The notes beneath the pieces were generated by a model. The model made no database searches. It had not been told where the DNA came from and worked only from the letters and a program-made list of their open reading frames with translations. From NCBI RefSeq assembly GCF_005239225.2, contig NC_133298.1, positions 2,294,001 through 2,358,000 of the forward strand: DNA of 64,000 bases. Reading direction: 5' to 3'. Positions within the stretch are counted from its first letter, which is position 1. Every line of letters begins with the position of its first letter. Shown one piece after another: positions 10,450 to 20,966 of this stretch. A program made the position numbers and the translations under genes. The DNA comes from Populus alba. Taxonomy: Eukaryota; Streptophyta; Magnoliopsida; Malpighiales; Salicaceae.

Positions 10450-12079
10450 CTAAGTTTGCAGTTCCTTTGAAATGATCATCAGGGTATCACTAAAGGTTGA
10501 GTCTACGGTAAGTGTAAACTTGAGCTTAGACACTAGATGATCGTGACACAAATGCATGCAATACTAACTTATAAATGGAATTGAGATCACAAATGGTTCT
10601 TACATGTAAAATCACAATACAAAAATAAAGCTAATTTGTTTTTTTTTTTTTTATCTTTTTTTTTTTAATGTGGAGATTAATCAAGAACAAATTACACTAA
10701 TAAAATTGTAAGCATGTAATACTAGATTTTTTTTTTTTTTTTGTAAATGATTAAACAAACACGATGTCACAAGCGAGAACTTATAATTATCAAATAGAAC
10801 AAGATATTAGCTATCACTAATGAAAGAGGTTGATGAACATAATTAACAAATAAAAATATTGATGAGGATTTTTTTTTTTTTTTTTTTTTGGGGGATTTTT
10901 TTTTTTTTGGCACAAAAAGAAATATTAATGATAATTTCGAATACTAAGTGCAATACCAAAGAAGTAAAAATCAACAAACCAAAGAGTAGAGTAATTTACC
11001 GACCAAGATTTAGTTGTGGAATTTATCGCGGATGGACCGTAGATTATGCAGCAACTGATGTGGTAATAATTGATGACATGGCGATTCTGCTGACGTGGCG
11101 AACAGTGGTGTAGATGCCTGAACTGCTGATGTGGTTCCGGATTGATGACGTGGTGGATGATGTGGCTCCAGGATGCTGACGTGGTTAGCCTGATGACGTG
11201 GCAGCTGACGTGTCTAGGTTAATTAAAATTCAGCGTATGTTTCTTTCTTCCTTGGCTGCTGCGATTTGTTGCTGCTGGCTTCTGTGACCTGTTGTCGTTG
11301 TTGTCGGCGGCGGCGCACGAAGCCTGCTGGTTCTGATGGGTCTGGCGGTGCAAGGGAAGAGGTGGTGGTGCCTGTGGTGGTTGCGGCTGCTAGTTTGGAA
11401 CTGAAGACAGGGAACTGCTGTGGGAGCGGCGCCGCGGGTTGTTAAGGCAGTGAACTGGCGTGTCCCTTTGATCGTTGGCTGTGACCGGCGCTGATGTTGA
11501 ATGGCCGATCGATCTGTGGGATTGATGTGCAGGTATACCGGTGGTTGCGGCTGATGGTTTGGAACCGAAGATGGGTTGTTGTCGGTGGTTTTGTGCTGCT
11601 GAAGCCGGAGATCCACTGATGGCAGATCTGTTGCTGCGTGGATCTTGGTGGTTGTTGAGAGAAGGCGTGGCTGGTGCTGCTGTAAACCCCGAGTCGACGT
11701 TGGTTGTGATGGGTTTTGTGCGCCTGCTGGTTCTACTGCTCTGTCGGTTGCTAATGGTTGAGTACTGTTGAAGCCGCAGGTCTGTTGTGGTCTTGTGGAG
11801 GTGCCGTTGAAGATGATTTGGTGCGATCTGTCAAAGGCGTGGAGAGTGGCCTTTTGTAGGAGAGTCTGCCGCCGTGGGTCTTGGTTTGACCGGCGTTGAG
11901 GCAGAGTTTCCAATCGGCGGTGATGCACAGAGCTTCGGTAGTGAACAGCGATTTTGAACAGTGAACCGTGGGTTTCTGAACAGGGGCTTTTTTCCGGCGG
12001 ATGAACAGTACCTCTTTTTTTTTTTTCAGATTAGTTATAACACATAGATCGATTAATTGTAAGAACAATTAAAAGCCAT
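10450..12079 (-). other. Long leader of the Gypsy-type element
   Basis: About 1.6 kb between primer site and gag. It has long poly-T/poly-A tracts (10639-10670, 10727-10742, 10868-10910), a cluster of TGACGTGG-like octamers (11053-11216) and GC-richer sequence. A 232-codon frame rich in Q, P, T and R (11230-11928, minus) matches no family I recognise and has the composition of a spurious ORF. It could equally be an extra upstream ORF, as some Gypsy lineages have. Confidence 0.6.
11053..11216. repeat. Cluster of nine TGACGTGG-like octamers
   Basis: Nine imperfect copies of (C/A)TGAYGTGG in about 165 bp, separated by 6-20 bases. ACGT-core motifs are classic bZIP targets. Here they sit in the transcribed leader of the Gypsy-type element. 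Confidence 0.7.
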
Positions 12080-12091
12080 GCTCTGATACCA
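12080..12091 (-). other. tRNA-iMet primer binding site of the Gypsy-type element
   Basis: The minus strand reads TGGTATCAGAGC, complementary to the initiator Met-tRNA 3' end, four bases inside the 5' LTR. Confidence 0.92.
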
Positions 12092-12095
12092 AATT

Positions 12096-12498
12096 TGACG
12101 CGGGACAACATGTAAAAAGAATTAAAGCAAGAAAAGAAAGAAGCTTTAGAGAAAGAAAGAAGCTAAGAAGAAGAGGAGGAGAGGGGTTGGAGATATGCAA
12201 ATCTGCATTTTTTCATTAATCATCAAAAGTCCCTTAACATTTAGAGAAGTAGGGTATTTATACTAAAACCCTAACTTGAATAAGCAATTGGGCTTATGGC
12301 CCATTAAATAAAATATCCAACATTAATTAAATCAAGCCCAACAAATAAAGCCAAATTAATAAAACTCAACTAAAAGTCCATATAAATTAAACCCAAAAAC
12401 ATAAGTTAAAGCCCAATTTCTCAATGGTTTGGACTATCCTCCATCGTCTATGATCGTACGCGTGCATAAATAATGTTTCCGGTTCGGTGTCCCCATCA
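12096..12498 (-). repeat. 5' LTR of the Gypsy-type element
   Basis: 403 bp. In minus sense it has a TATA-like TATAAATA at about 12254-12263. The primer site follows after a 4-base spacer. Confidence 0.95.
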
Positions 12499-12889
12499 GG
12501 TTACCTATATGTGAAGGAACAGAATCATAAAGGGAGTTGTAGCTAAGGTTAAGCTCAATCAAGTTAGGAAAGGCAGAGAATCGGAGACTATTAAGCGTAC
12601 CTCTCAAACTAGAATTGGACAGACTTATGTTGCTGACACTACCAGACTTGTCGCAACTGATTCCGAACCAGTTGCAAGGGCTGTCTCCAGCCCAAGAAGT
12701 CAGGAGAGACTGGCTTTGGTTGTCAAGAGTGACTTTCCATTCTAGAAGAGCTTCCGCTTCCTTCCTTCCATTTGCTACTTCAGCAGCTCCAGTACTAGCC
12801 GAGTAAGCAAAAGAAGCAACGAAGGAAGCATAAGCAAGTAAGGAAAAACCCAAAAAAGGTGTGGAAAAGAGAAAGATGTGGGAAGCCAT
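12499..12889 (-). pseudogene. RLK-1, 5' part: signal peptide, LRR cap and first LRR
   Basis: ATG at 12889, in the same context (GCCATGGCTTCC on the minus strand) as the other RLKs. It encodes a signal peptide ([20 protein letters not shown]...), the N-terminal LRR cap with [10 protein letters not shown] and the first LRR, then hits the Gypsy target duplication (12499-12503) in SHIGNL. If transcribed, the frame continues into the LTR and adds a 21-residue LTR-coded tail before a stop at 12434, giving a 151-aa secreted fragment. Confidence 0.92.
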
Positions 12890-12945
12890 GGCCTTGGTGG
12901 TTTACTTTCTTAAAAAGGATGTATAAAATGATTTGCCCCGCATAC

Positions 12946-12957
12946 GTATATATATGG
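12946..12957 (-). promoter_or_regulatory. TATA-like box of RLK-1
   Basis: Minus-strand CCATATATATAC about 57-68 bases before the ATG at 12889. RLK-2, -3 and -4 have the same box at the same distance, implying a short 5' UTR. Confidence 0.6.
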
Positions 12958-14073
12958 GAAAGAAATGATAGATTTTCGAGTAAGATTCGGTGGAGATGGA
13001 TTTTGATTTTGAAAAATTTGACGATATTAATTTTGATTTTTTTTTTATCAAATCTTAATTTGTTTTTAATTTTTATCTTTGGATCCTAATCTTGATTTTT
13101 TTTTTTCAAATTTGGTACTCAATCTCTTTTTTTTTTTTTTTGTGGATTCTTTTATTAATTTGATTTTTATTTTTAATTTTACCCCTTAATTACAAATTTT
13201 AGATTGTCATCTTATTTTTTTTCAAATTAGGTTCTTATTTTTTTAATTGCTATTTTTTTTCTTTTAAAAATTATTTAATTTATTTATTTCACCAGTCAAC
13301 ATTTTATTTATTAATTAGGGAGCTGGTCTTATTGATGTTTCTCAAAGCTTTTAGACTTGGCTCGGGAGTCGATTCGGGGCAAGTACCGAGTCACAAGTCA
13401 AGTGGGTTAACTTGAGTTAACTCAAGTCAATCAAATATTTTTTATTTTATAAAAAAAGGTTAAAATGCAATCATTTTAAAAAATAAAAATATAAAAAAAT
13501 AGTTAATAAATTAACCAAATCAACCAAATTTTTTATTTTCTTTCTATGATGTTAAGTCATGAATTTTCTTTATTAAAAATATATTGACAGTGTTTTAACA
13601 TCATTTTTTTATATGTTACAAAAAAATCAATTCACCATGTGAAGAAAATCGTGCCACCTATCGAGAAAGATAGATCATAGATCAATTAAAGGTGGAGGGC
13701 TGGAGGCAGAGGAAGCCACCCAGCCAATCAGCATCTTCGTTAGAAATGAAGTATCCTTTTGATGACTTCAAATGAAAGCAACCGAGGAGACAAGCCGGAA
13801 ATTTCTAATTTAGACCGATCTGTAATTTGTTTTATTTCCTGAAATTTTATTCTTCAATATAAACCACTCATTCTAAAAATGTGAGACCCTGGTGTTGTGT
13901 GTTGGTATTTGGTTCTGTATATCCTAATAAAAAAAATTGATTTAGACCTCATTACCTGGTTTTAAAAGTGATTTTATTGAAACCTACATTTTAGAAAAAT
14001 AAATTAAAAAACCACTTTTTTATTGTTTTTTCTATATCATAAAAAATATTAATATTTATTTTTTTCAAGTTTA

Positions 14074-14077
<4 letters not shown>

Positions 14078-14126
<49 letters not shown>
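14078..14126. repeat. (TA)n microsatellite
   Basis: About 24 uninterrupted TA dinucleotides in AT-rich spacer. Confidence 0.95.
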
Positions 14127-14129
<3 letters not shown>

Positions 14130-14647
14130 CATTAGTTTTATAAAATGTAACTATACATATAATATAAATATTTTAAATATAATATTATTGACATATAAGC
14201 TTATTAAGTAAAATTTTTTGATATTTTTAAAACCTTAAAATAATTTTTATATATATTGAAAAAGACAAATTAGTTAATGGATTAAGAGTTAGATATTTGG
14301 GATTTTTGTATGACAATTGTTTTTACAATGGGGTAGAGGATCAGGGCAGAGGATCCTCAACACAAACCAAGGAAATAAACCTTCTATATATTCTGAGTTC
14401 ATGAGTATATATAGCTAGCCTACTCAAAAACACAAAACTTCTAAATCCCAACTAAAAAAATAAAACAATTTTCTTCTAATAGCTATGTACAGAAATGGTT
14501 ATGAAATCAATATATTAAACAATTTTAATATAAGTTTTTGACATATATAAATAAAAACTAAATATTTTTTATATCTTCTAATTATTCTTTTTCTTTGAAT
14601 ATTTTAACTTGTAACAAATCTTATTATATTTCTTTTTTTGATTATTA

Positions 14648-14764
14648 GGGGGTGTTTGAAAGTATCGTAGCAGTTGTTTATAAAGTGTTTTTTACTCGAA
14701 AATGTATCAGAATAATATATATTTTTTATTTTTAACAAATTATTTTTGGTATAGAACTTTTAAA

Positions 14765-14810
<46 letters not shown>

Positions 14811-14864
14811 AAATTGTTTTTCAAATTATTTAGAAATGCCGTTTGGGATGCAATTTCAAACCCC
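14648..14864. mobile_element. MITE-like element with imperfect terminal inverted repeats
   Basis: Ends GGGGTGTTTGAAA and TTTCAAACCCC, near inverted repeats with one extra base on the left. The interior is AT-rich and non-coding. A related copy, with a decayed left end, is at 32066-32270. The superfamily cannot be set because no clear target duplication is visible. Confidence 0.5.
14767..14806. repeat. (AT)n microsatellite inside a MITE-like element
   Basis: About 20 AT dinucleotides. The homologous element at 32066-32270 has no such expansion here, so it arose after the duplication. Confidence 0.93.
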
Positions 14865-15903
14865 TAGTGCAAGGCAACGAATAGTTATTTTGGATTATAT
14901 AGCTTACTAGTACCTAAAAACACAAATATTTTTTGTAAAACAAGCAAATATCTCACAGAAAATGCAATATCAATTTGGCGGTAATATACAGAAGTAATCA
15001 AACGATCTCTTAACATGCAATGAAACCAAGTCAGGGTGCCGTCTTCGCGAGGGCATATTATTTTCCGTCCAGGTAAAGATAAATATTTCTGTAAGCATTC
15101 AGGTAAAGGGAACAAAGTAAAAAAAGCCGGATCTTTGCTAAATGCAGGTTTCGGTGCCCGAGACAGAATCTTTTTTTTTTTTTTCCATAAAAAAAAAGAA
15201 AAGAATGGCAAAGAAATAATTCATTTTGGACGGTATAGGTTATTGGAATAAAGAAAATGGTACCATGTGGAAAAGAATATGTATATGCATCCAGACAACT
15301 TGAACTTCGATTCCATCAAAGCAAATAGTTATACATGTAGACTAATTTAAATTGCCATTATAGAAGGGAAAAGCAGTATTTTTCACTATTATTAGAATAT
15401 TTGTGTTGGGGTTTCAGGTATTCCATCCAAGCAAATAGTTATACACGTAGACTAATTTAAATTGCTATTCTAGAAGGGAAATGCAGTATTTTTCACTATT
15501 ATTAGAATACTTGTGTTGGGCTATGGGTCATCTATTCTGTTATGGTCTATTTAAAAAATCTTTTTATAATAATCTAGAGTCATAATTATATATAAATTTT
15601 TCATTGTTGTATTATCTCATATATGTATATTGAACTTTATCTACTTATAGAGTTGTCGAACTCACCCTCTTATTATTTATATTTTTTTGGTTTATAGTTT
15701 GTTAGCAGATTATTTTTGTTGGACCCTCAGAACCTGCTTCTGTTGTAATTAATACTTTTCTTTTATATCTAGTTAGTGCTCTATAATTATAGGATCTTGT
15801 ATTAAGACAATAAAATAATATTATGAAGTTAATTTTGTTATTAGTATTACGAATAACTCTAATTGAGTTATTTAAAGGATAAGTTCGTATATAAATTTTG
15901 AAT

Positions 15904-16260
15904 CGTATAAATATAAAACCATGAAAAAATATCTTGTTTATGTGCTGATCATAGATCCAAAAATCAGGTCATTATAAATCAAGATGGAATATTCAATTGC
16001 ATCTTAGGATGAGTACGTGTGGACTAATTTAAATTGCCACTCTAGAAGGGAAATGAAGTATTTGTCACGATTATTAGAATATTTGAAAAAAAGATCTTGT
16101 CTATATACTGATTATAGATCCAGAAATCAAGTCGTTATAAATCAAGATGGAATATTCAATTAAATCTCAAGATGAGTGCGTGTGGACTTATTTAAATTGC
16201 CACTCTAGAAGGGAAATGAAGTATTTATCACGATTATTAGAATATTTGTGTTGCGGTTTC
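15904..16260. repeat. Two tandem copies of a ~163-bp repeat
   Basis: The block from CATAGATCCAAAAATCAGGTC through AAGATGGAATATTC to GATTATTAGAATATTTG occurs twice with a period of about 163 bp (anchor AAGATGG at 15981 and 16144). Shorter relatives lie at 15300-15510, 16625-16800, 17200-17300, 24290-24370 and 37910-37990. Confidence 0.75.
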
Positions 16261-16838
16261 CACTATGGACCCATTCTGATGACTTCTTTGAATTGATTTT
16301 ATTTTGTTTGTAGAAATTCATTTCTATCTAAAATTATTTTTTATAATTAACTTGTATGATTCAAAGTCAGGCCACCAGAGAAGATTAGGGACTGACTGGA
16401 CTCGTCTATGATTCAAAGGGTTGGGAAGAAGCGGCATCATCGATCGGAAGCTAACAGGAAAAAAATTAGAAGTGTGTTTGGTAATAATCCACTCAAATCA
16501 ATTTGTTTTGATGATGAAAGTATTATAATAAGTTAGTATAATTTAGAACTCGACTCCTTTAGTGATAACGTTTTGATTGAAGCCATAAAATTGTTTCCAA
16601 CTAAAAATATTTATAACTTTACTTTGACTCAAGATGGAATAATTAATTGCGTGATAGCAGGAGCATGTGTAGACTAATTTAAATTGTTATTCCAACAATA
16701 TTTATGTTGATGGAATATTTAATTGCGTGATAGCAGGAGCATGTGTAGGCTAGAAGGTAAATGAAGTATTTGTCACGATTATTAGAATATTTATGTTGGA
16801 ATTAGAATATATGTTCACTTTATCTCTAAGGTGAGTAA

Positions 16839-16839
<1 letters not shown>

Positions 16840-16901
<62 letters not shown>
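16840..16901. repeat. (TA)n microsatellite
   Basis: About 30 TA/AT dinucleotides without interruption. Confidence 0.95.
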
Positions 16902-16905
<4 letters not shown>

Positions 16906-18387
16906 TCTAGAAAACGGTTACAGAAAAAGAGGAAATCAGCTGTGAACAGATTCTAGAGCTAGGCAGCTATAATAAATTAGTAATAATAAATCATGTAACA
17001 GACTCTTCTAGTGGTTCATCAGGGTTTTTAGCTATGGATCCATTCTCGGATGATTTTTTTATGAAATATAAGAGATGTATTATTTTGCTGCTTAATAAGA
17101 TTATTATATTCTATGATTAAAAAAAAAATACGAAATCTGAATATTATTAAGAGATGAAGACTATTGTATACTCCCAATCCTTGACTTGGTCATTAATCAA
17201 GATGGAATATTCAATTGCGTTTTAGGAGGAGCATGTATAAACTAATTTAAATTGCCATTCTAAAAGAAAAATGAAGTATTTGTCACGATTATTTGAATAC
17301 GGACTCATTCTGACAACTTTTTTTTTTAATGAAGTACATAGATATATTATTTAGCACCATTAAGTGCTTCAAAAAATTATTATATTCCATGATTAAAAAA
17401 AATGTATGAGACTCTGCATTGGGTGATCATCCTTCAATGCATTTTTATATTATTTTCTTGCTAATTATTTTTACTAACCGTGCTATTTCAAAATAAACAT
17501 TTATAAAAAAAAAAAAGCAAAAAAATTAATTTCGTTCTGAGAGGTGTCGACTAGGGGTATGGGTGTTACTCTTGCATAAAAGTTTGTACCAAGTGGCAAG
17601 TTTCTTTTGGACAGGTACAAGTAAGAAGATTGAATATTCAATTGCGTCCTAAGAGCGGTTGAACAGTACTATCAACGAAGATTGAATATTCAATTGCGTA
17701 CTAAGCGGGGTTGAACTTCTTTTTCTTCTTCTTGTTTTTTTTGGCAATAATCGAATTTTCATAAAAAGAAGCTAAATAGCCCGATGTGCAAGCTCTTTGA
17801 AACGATACTGACAATCCTTCCACTGCTATATCAAAATTTAACTCTAATAAATCCCAATACTGATTAATTCATCAATTAAACTTTTAATTTCACAAATTAA
17901 ACTAATCTAAAATTTAATTAAATTTTCAAACTTTCAATTTATCATCTTAACTCAAATTTCAATTTATTCTATTTTCATTTTTTTCATCATCATTTTTATT
18001 ATTTTATATAAAGTAAGAAAAATATGAAGATTTGTGTTAGGTACTATTTATTATTTCTTTCTTTAGACCCGGAGGGATAAGTATGGAATTTCAACGTGAC
18101 AAATGATGTTATTTGATCTTTCAGGACGAGTTTGGTTTGATTGTGGAAATTTTGTTCATCATTATTGTATGGTCTTTGTGTTGGAATTTGGATTGTTTAT
18201 TACTCTCCAAAAAAAATATGTAGTAGAAAGGAAATTGATACAAATGAAGGCAATAAATTATATGATTCATGACATTCACCAAGTTCATCTAAAATGATGC
18301 TTTGGACGGAATATCTAACATAGACTTGATTATTACATTTTGCCAAACAAGTTGCTTTTCACAAATGCCAAAGTATACTGTAAAAAT

Positions 18388-18584
18388 TCAGCCAATAACA
18401 TTTCTGTGAACCAATATATCTTCCAATTCCATCGTGGAGAATAGCTTTGGCCATCAAGTTGTAAGCTCTGTAGAAACTTGTCGCATTGTTGGCCGATAAT
18501 GGGGATCGGTCAGCAAGTTCGTTTTTAGGAGGTGGGAGGCGCTGGTCTAAGACATCCTTCAAGACTGTATTGTGACCAATTGGT
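18388..18584 (-). pseudogene. RLK exon-2 fragment 1, 3' portion
   Basis: Matches the end of exon 2 of the RLK genes, up to the insertion site of the element at 18585. It carries a 44-bp deletion near 18510 (GTC repeated at both ends), a 9-bp deletion at about 18450 and a CGA-to-TGA nonsense change next to it. The last two are shared with fragment 2 at 36438-36730, so both descend from an already dead copy. Confidence 0.85.
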
Positions 18585-19005
18585 TGTTAGGTGTGTTGCC
18601 ATTTAATGTGCCTAACATTGACTTTGACCATCCACCTTTGCTGAAAATAAGGTTGGAGTTGGTGGCATCATCATGCTATATATAGGCACCATACAAAGAG
18701 AGCTAAATGAGAGAGAGTTGAGAGAAAGAAAGATGTGAGAAATGTAGGAGAGAGTGGGCTGCCAAGGCAGCCAGCAGTAGCTGCCATTGCAGCACTGAGT
18801 AGAGAGAAATAGAGTGAGGTTGAGAGTTGCCAAAGAGGAGATGATTCCTCCTCCTCTATTGTTGTAAATCTTGTTCTCTCCCTATATAATCAAATGACTT
18901 CTCCCGTGGATGTAGGCGGTTTGCCGAACCACGTTAAATATTGTGTCAGTGTGCTTGCCCTCCCGAGAGCAAATATCAGTACATCACCGGTCGGAATTCC
19001 CTACA
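18585..19005 (+). repeat. 5' LTR of the non-coding Copia-type element
   Basis: 421 bp, TG...CA, with a TATA-like CTATATATAGG at about 18676-18686. Indistinguishable by eye from the 3' LTR. Confidence 0.94.
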
Positions 19006-19007
19006 AT

Positions 19008-19019
19008 TGGTATCAGAGC
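19008..19019 (+). other. tRNA-iMet primer binding site
   Basis: TGGTATCAGAGC two bases inside the 5' LTR. Confidence 0.93.
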
Positions 19020-20067
19020 TTATGGTTTGAAGTGGTGTTTGATTTTTGCTCAAAAATGAAAGTTGTCAAACTTATGTTTTGACCATACCACCGTGTAGAG
19101 GAGGACGATACGAAGCCACTGGTGAAAACGGCGTCAAAATCGGACGTCGGACATGGCCGCACTCTCCATCACTCTCCGGTGAGGTGGCGGGCCACGCGCG
19201 CAGACGCGCCCCACGCGTCTTCTTCGCCCGGATGGGCTGACCCGACCCGAATACCAGTTGACCCGACCCATGTGAACAGTGACGGTATCATGAACAGTGA
19301 CGGTATCATGAACAGTGTCAAAGGATGACATCAGCATGATGCAAGGATGACATCAGCATACACAGTCAGCAAGACATTGACTAGTCAACAGACATGTCAG
19401 CATAGTGGGACCCACCGCCCATGTCATCAGCCTCGAGCCGAGCTAGGTTGAGCCGCGCCGAGAGGAGTCGAGCCGAGCCGCGAGCCGAAGGATAGGATCC
19501 GGTGTAGCTGATCCTACGTGCAACCGGATCTGAGATTGAATCTGAGTCGTTAATCAGGCCAGAATTGTTTTGATCAAATCGTAGCCGTCTGATGTGCGAT
19601 TTGGACGATTCAAGACATGTTTCCAGCTAATTTGATCATTCCGGATGCAATGGTATGGTCCGATCATTGAGATTCGAGACCAAAAATGGCGGTGGTGAAT
19701 TATTAAAGAGAGATTGCCCGATCAGGAGGCATCTGAAGGTCATCATGGTGGTCGATGGAGATGAAGAAGAAGAAGGTGCACATGTTTACCCAATTACATG
19801 TGCTGAACTAGTAAATGGGGAAATTTATTGCCTTGATGGTAGGCAAAATTGGGACACTCTGGACACCCGGTTATGTGGACAATTAGAGGTGGAGAGTGAA
19901 AATTAACGAAGACCAATCTTGACGAATCTAAACACTAGTAGTCTCGCTAGATGTTGAGAAATCATGTATTAAACCTGTATATCCCAGATCACTTGTAAAG
20001 GAAAGCCGCAACAAAGCTAGCAAATGGTTGTATATACAAAAAGGCAGTACGGTGGATAGATACGTTC
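19020..20067 (+). other. Non-coding interior of the Copia-type element, GC-rich leader
   Basis: Holds GACCCGACCC repeats, three copies of TGAACAGTG (19270-19320), two GGATGACATCAGCAT blocks and GAGCCGAGC repeats near 19430-19490. An 83-codon frame (19655-19906) matches nothing I recognise. Confidence 0.6.
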
Positions 20068-20187
20068 TAAGAAGTTCTGTCTAGGAGATTGGGTTTTAAG
20101 CGGGACCAGTGTGACCCCTCCAAATCTTTCCTGGGAACTTGCTTAGTTGAAGGATCATCCACACAGTACTATTTTTGTATATGTGAC
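20068..20187 (+). other. Leader segment shared with Copia-1
   Basis: Closely matches the minus-strand leader of Copia-1 (4105-4232), which lies just before gag there. Here no gag follows. Retention in an element that has lost all coding points to a cis-acting RNA signal (inference). Confidence 0.72.
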
Positions 20188-20966
20188 AGTTTGTTATGAA
20201 ACTGTTGAAGACTAGCAGGATGACGGCACAAGGGGAACAGTTGGGTTCTGTATGATCAAGGATCTGATGGAGTGGTGATTTCGCCAAAGAAGTTAGATTT
20301 GGTGACTGTGATTTCTTGAAGGGAGAATTGATGAAGACCCTGATAATGGAAGAGAAATACAACAAGGGGATAAAGATTGGCACCCTATTTTGACTTGGAT
20401 AAATGTTGTGACAGGATGAGCTGCTGTCAAACATAAGCAAGGAATAGGGAGAAATCTGGAGAACAGAAACTGCATGAGGGCACACGGAGATTGTGCAAGA
20501 GTACCCGTAGGATCCAACGAGGTACTGTAATGAGACAACAGGTGCAAGGAGAAGAAGAGTTCCCAGATGAAGCTCAGAGCAGAGACTATGAGAAAAAGTT
20601 GTACAACAGGAAGTCTCTTGTGCTCTTGATAAAGGCAACAAGCGAGGACCTTTCCAATGCATGCAAAGATGGAAAGATGAGCTGTTGCAAAGGCACCTAA
20701 TTGAGGGGGTGCAAACGCCTGTGACAAAAGGCGATCGCCTATGATGAAAGGCGAAGACACCAAAGAGAGTTGGTGTGGGTGGAGCTATCAAACAGAAAGG
20801 CATAGAAGCTCCAAACATAGAAAATGAGATGGAAGACTGTGAAGAGTGCACCACAACTTTCTTTTTCTATGTGATCAGTGGTAGTGATCTCTCCCAAGTC
20901 CACATGGTGGTAGAGAATCTTGGAGCCACTAGAGACATCCCCTATGAAGGAGGATGTGGCCGTCTC

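Larger units (their letters stand above)
7994..12498 (-). mobile_element. Non-autonomous Ty3/Gypsy-type LTR retrotransposon inserted in RLK-1
   Basis: The 403-bp LTRs at 7994-8396 and 12096-12498 run TG...CA and look identical base for base. They are flanked by a 5-bp target duplication GGTTA (7989-7993 and 12499-12503) that matches the uninterrupted RLK-2 sequence. The primer site for tRNA-iMet is at 12080-12091, and a purine tract (CCCCGGGAGAAT, minus sense) abuts the 3' LTR. The only long ORF is a gag fused to an integrase C-terminal segment. Protease, RT, RNase H and integrase core are absent, so movement would need enzymes in trans. Identical LTRs imply a very recent insertion. Confidence 0.95.
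12958..18163. other. AT-rich spacer upstream of RLK-1
   Basis: No gene seen. It is partly homologous to the spacer upstream of RLK-2 (for example 14338-14520 with 31360-31540, and 15000-15080 with 32395-32480). It holds homopolymer-rich DNA, three long TA microsatellites, a MITE-like element (14648-14864) and many degenerate copies of a short repeat beginning AAGATGGAATATTCAATTG (15290-17720). Confidence 0.7.

Noticed and set aside
11230..11928. 232-codon frame in the Gypsy leader as a real protein
   Set aside because: Q/P/T/R-rich composition, no recognisable domain and no second lesion-free homolog in the window. Kept only as part of the leader.
8332..12889. Gypsy element as a host gene intron
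   Set aside because: Identical LTRs, target duplication, primer site and the uninterrupted paralogs show an insertion, not an ancestral intron.
16840..16901. TA-rich runs as a replication origin or matrix attachment site
   Set aside because: They are simple dinucleotide microsatellites. Nothing else supports a functional element.
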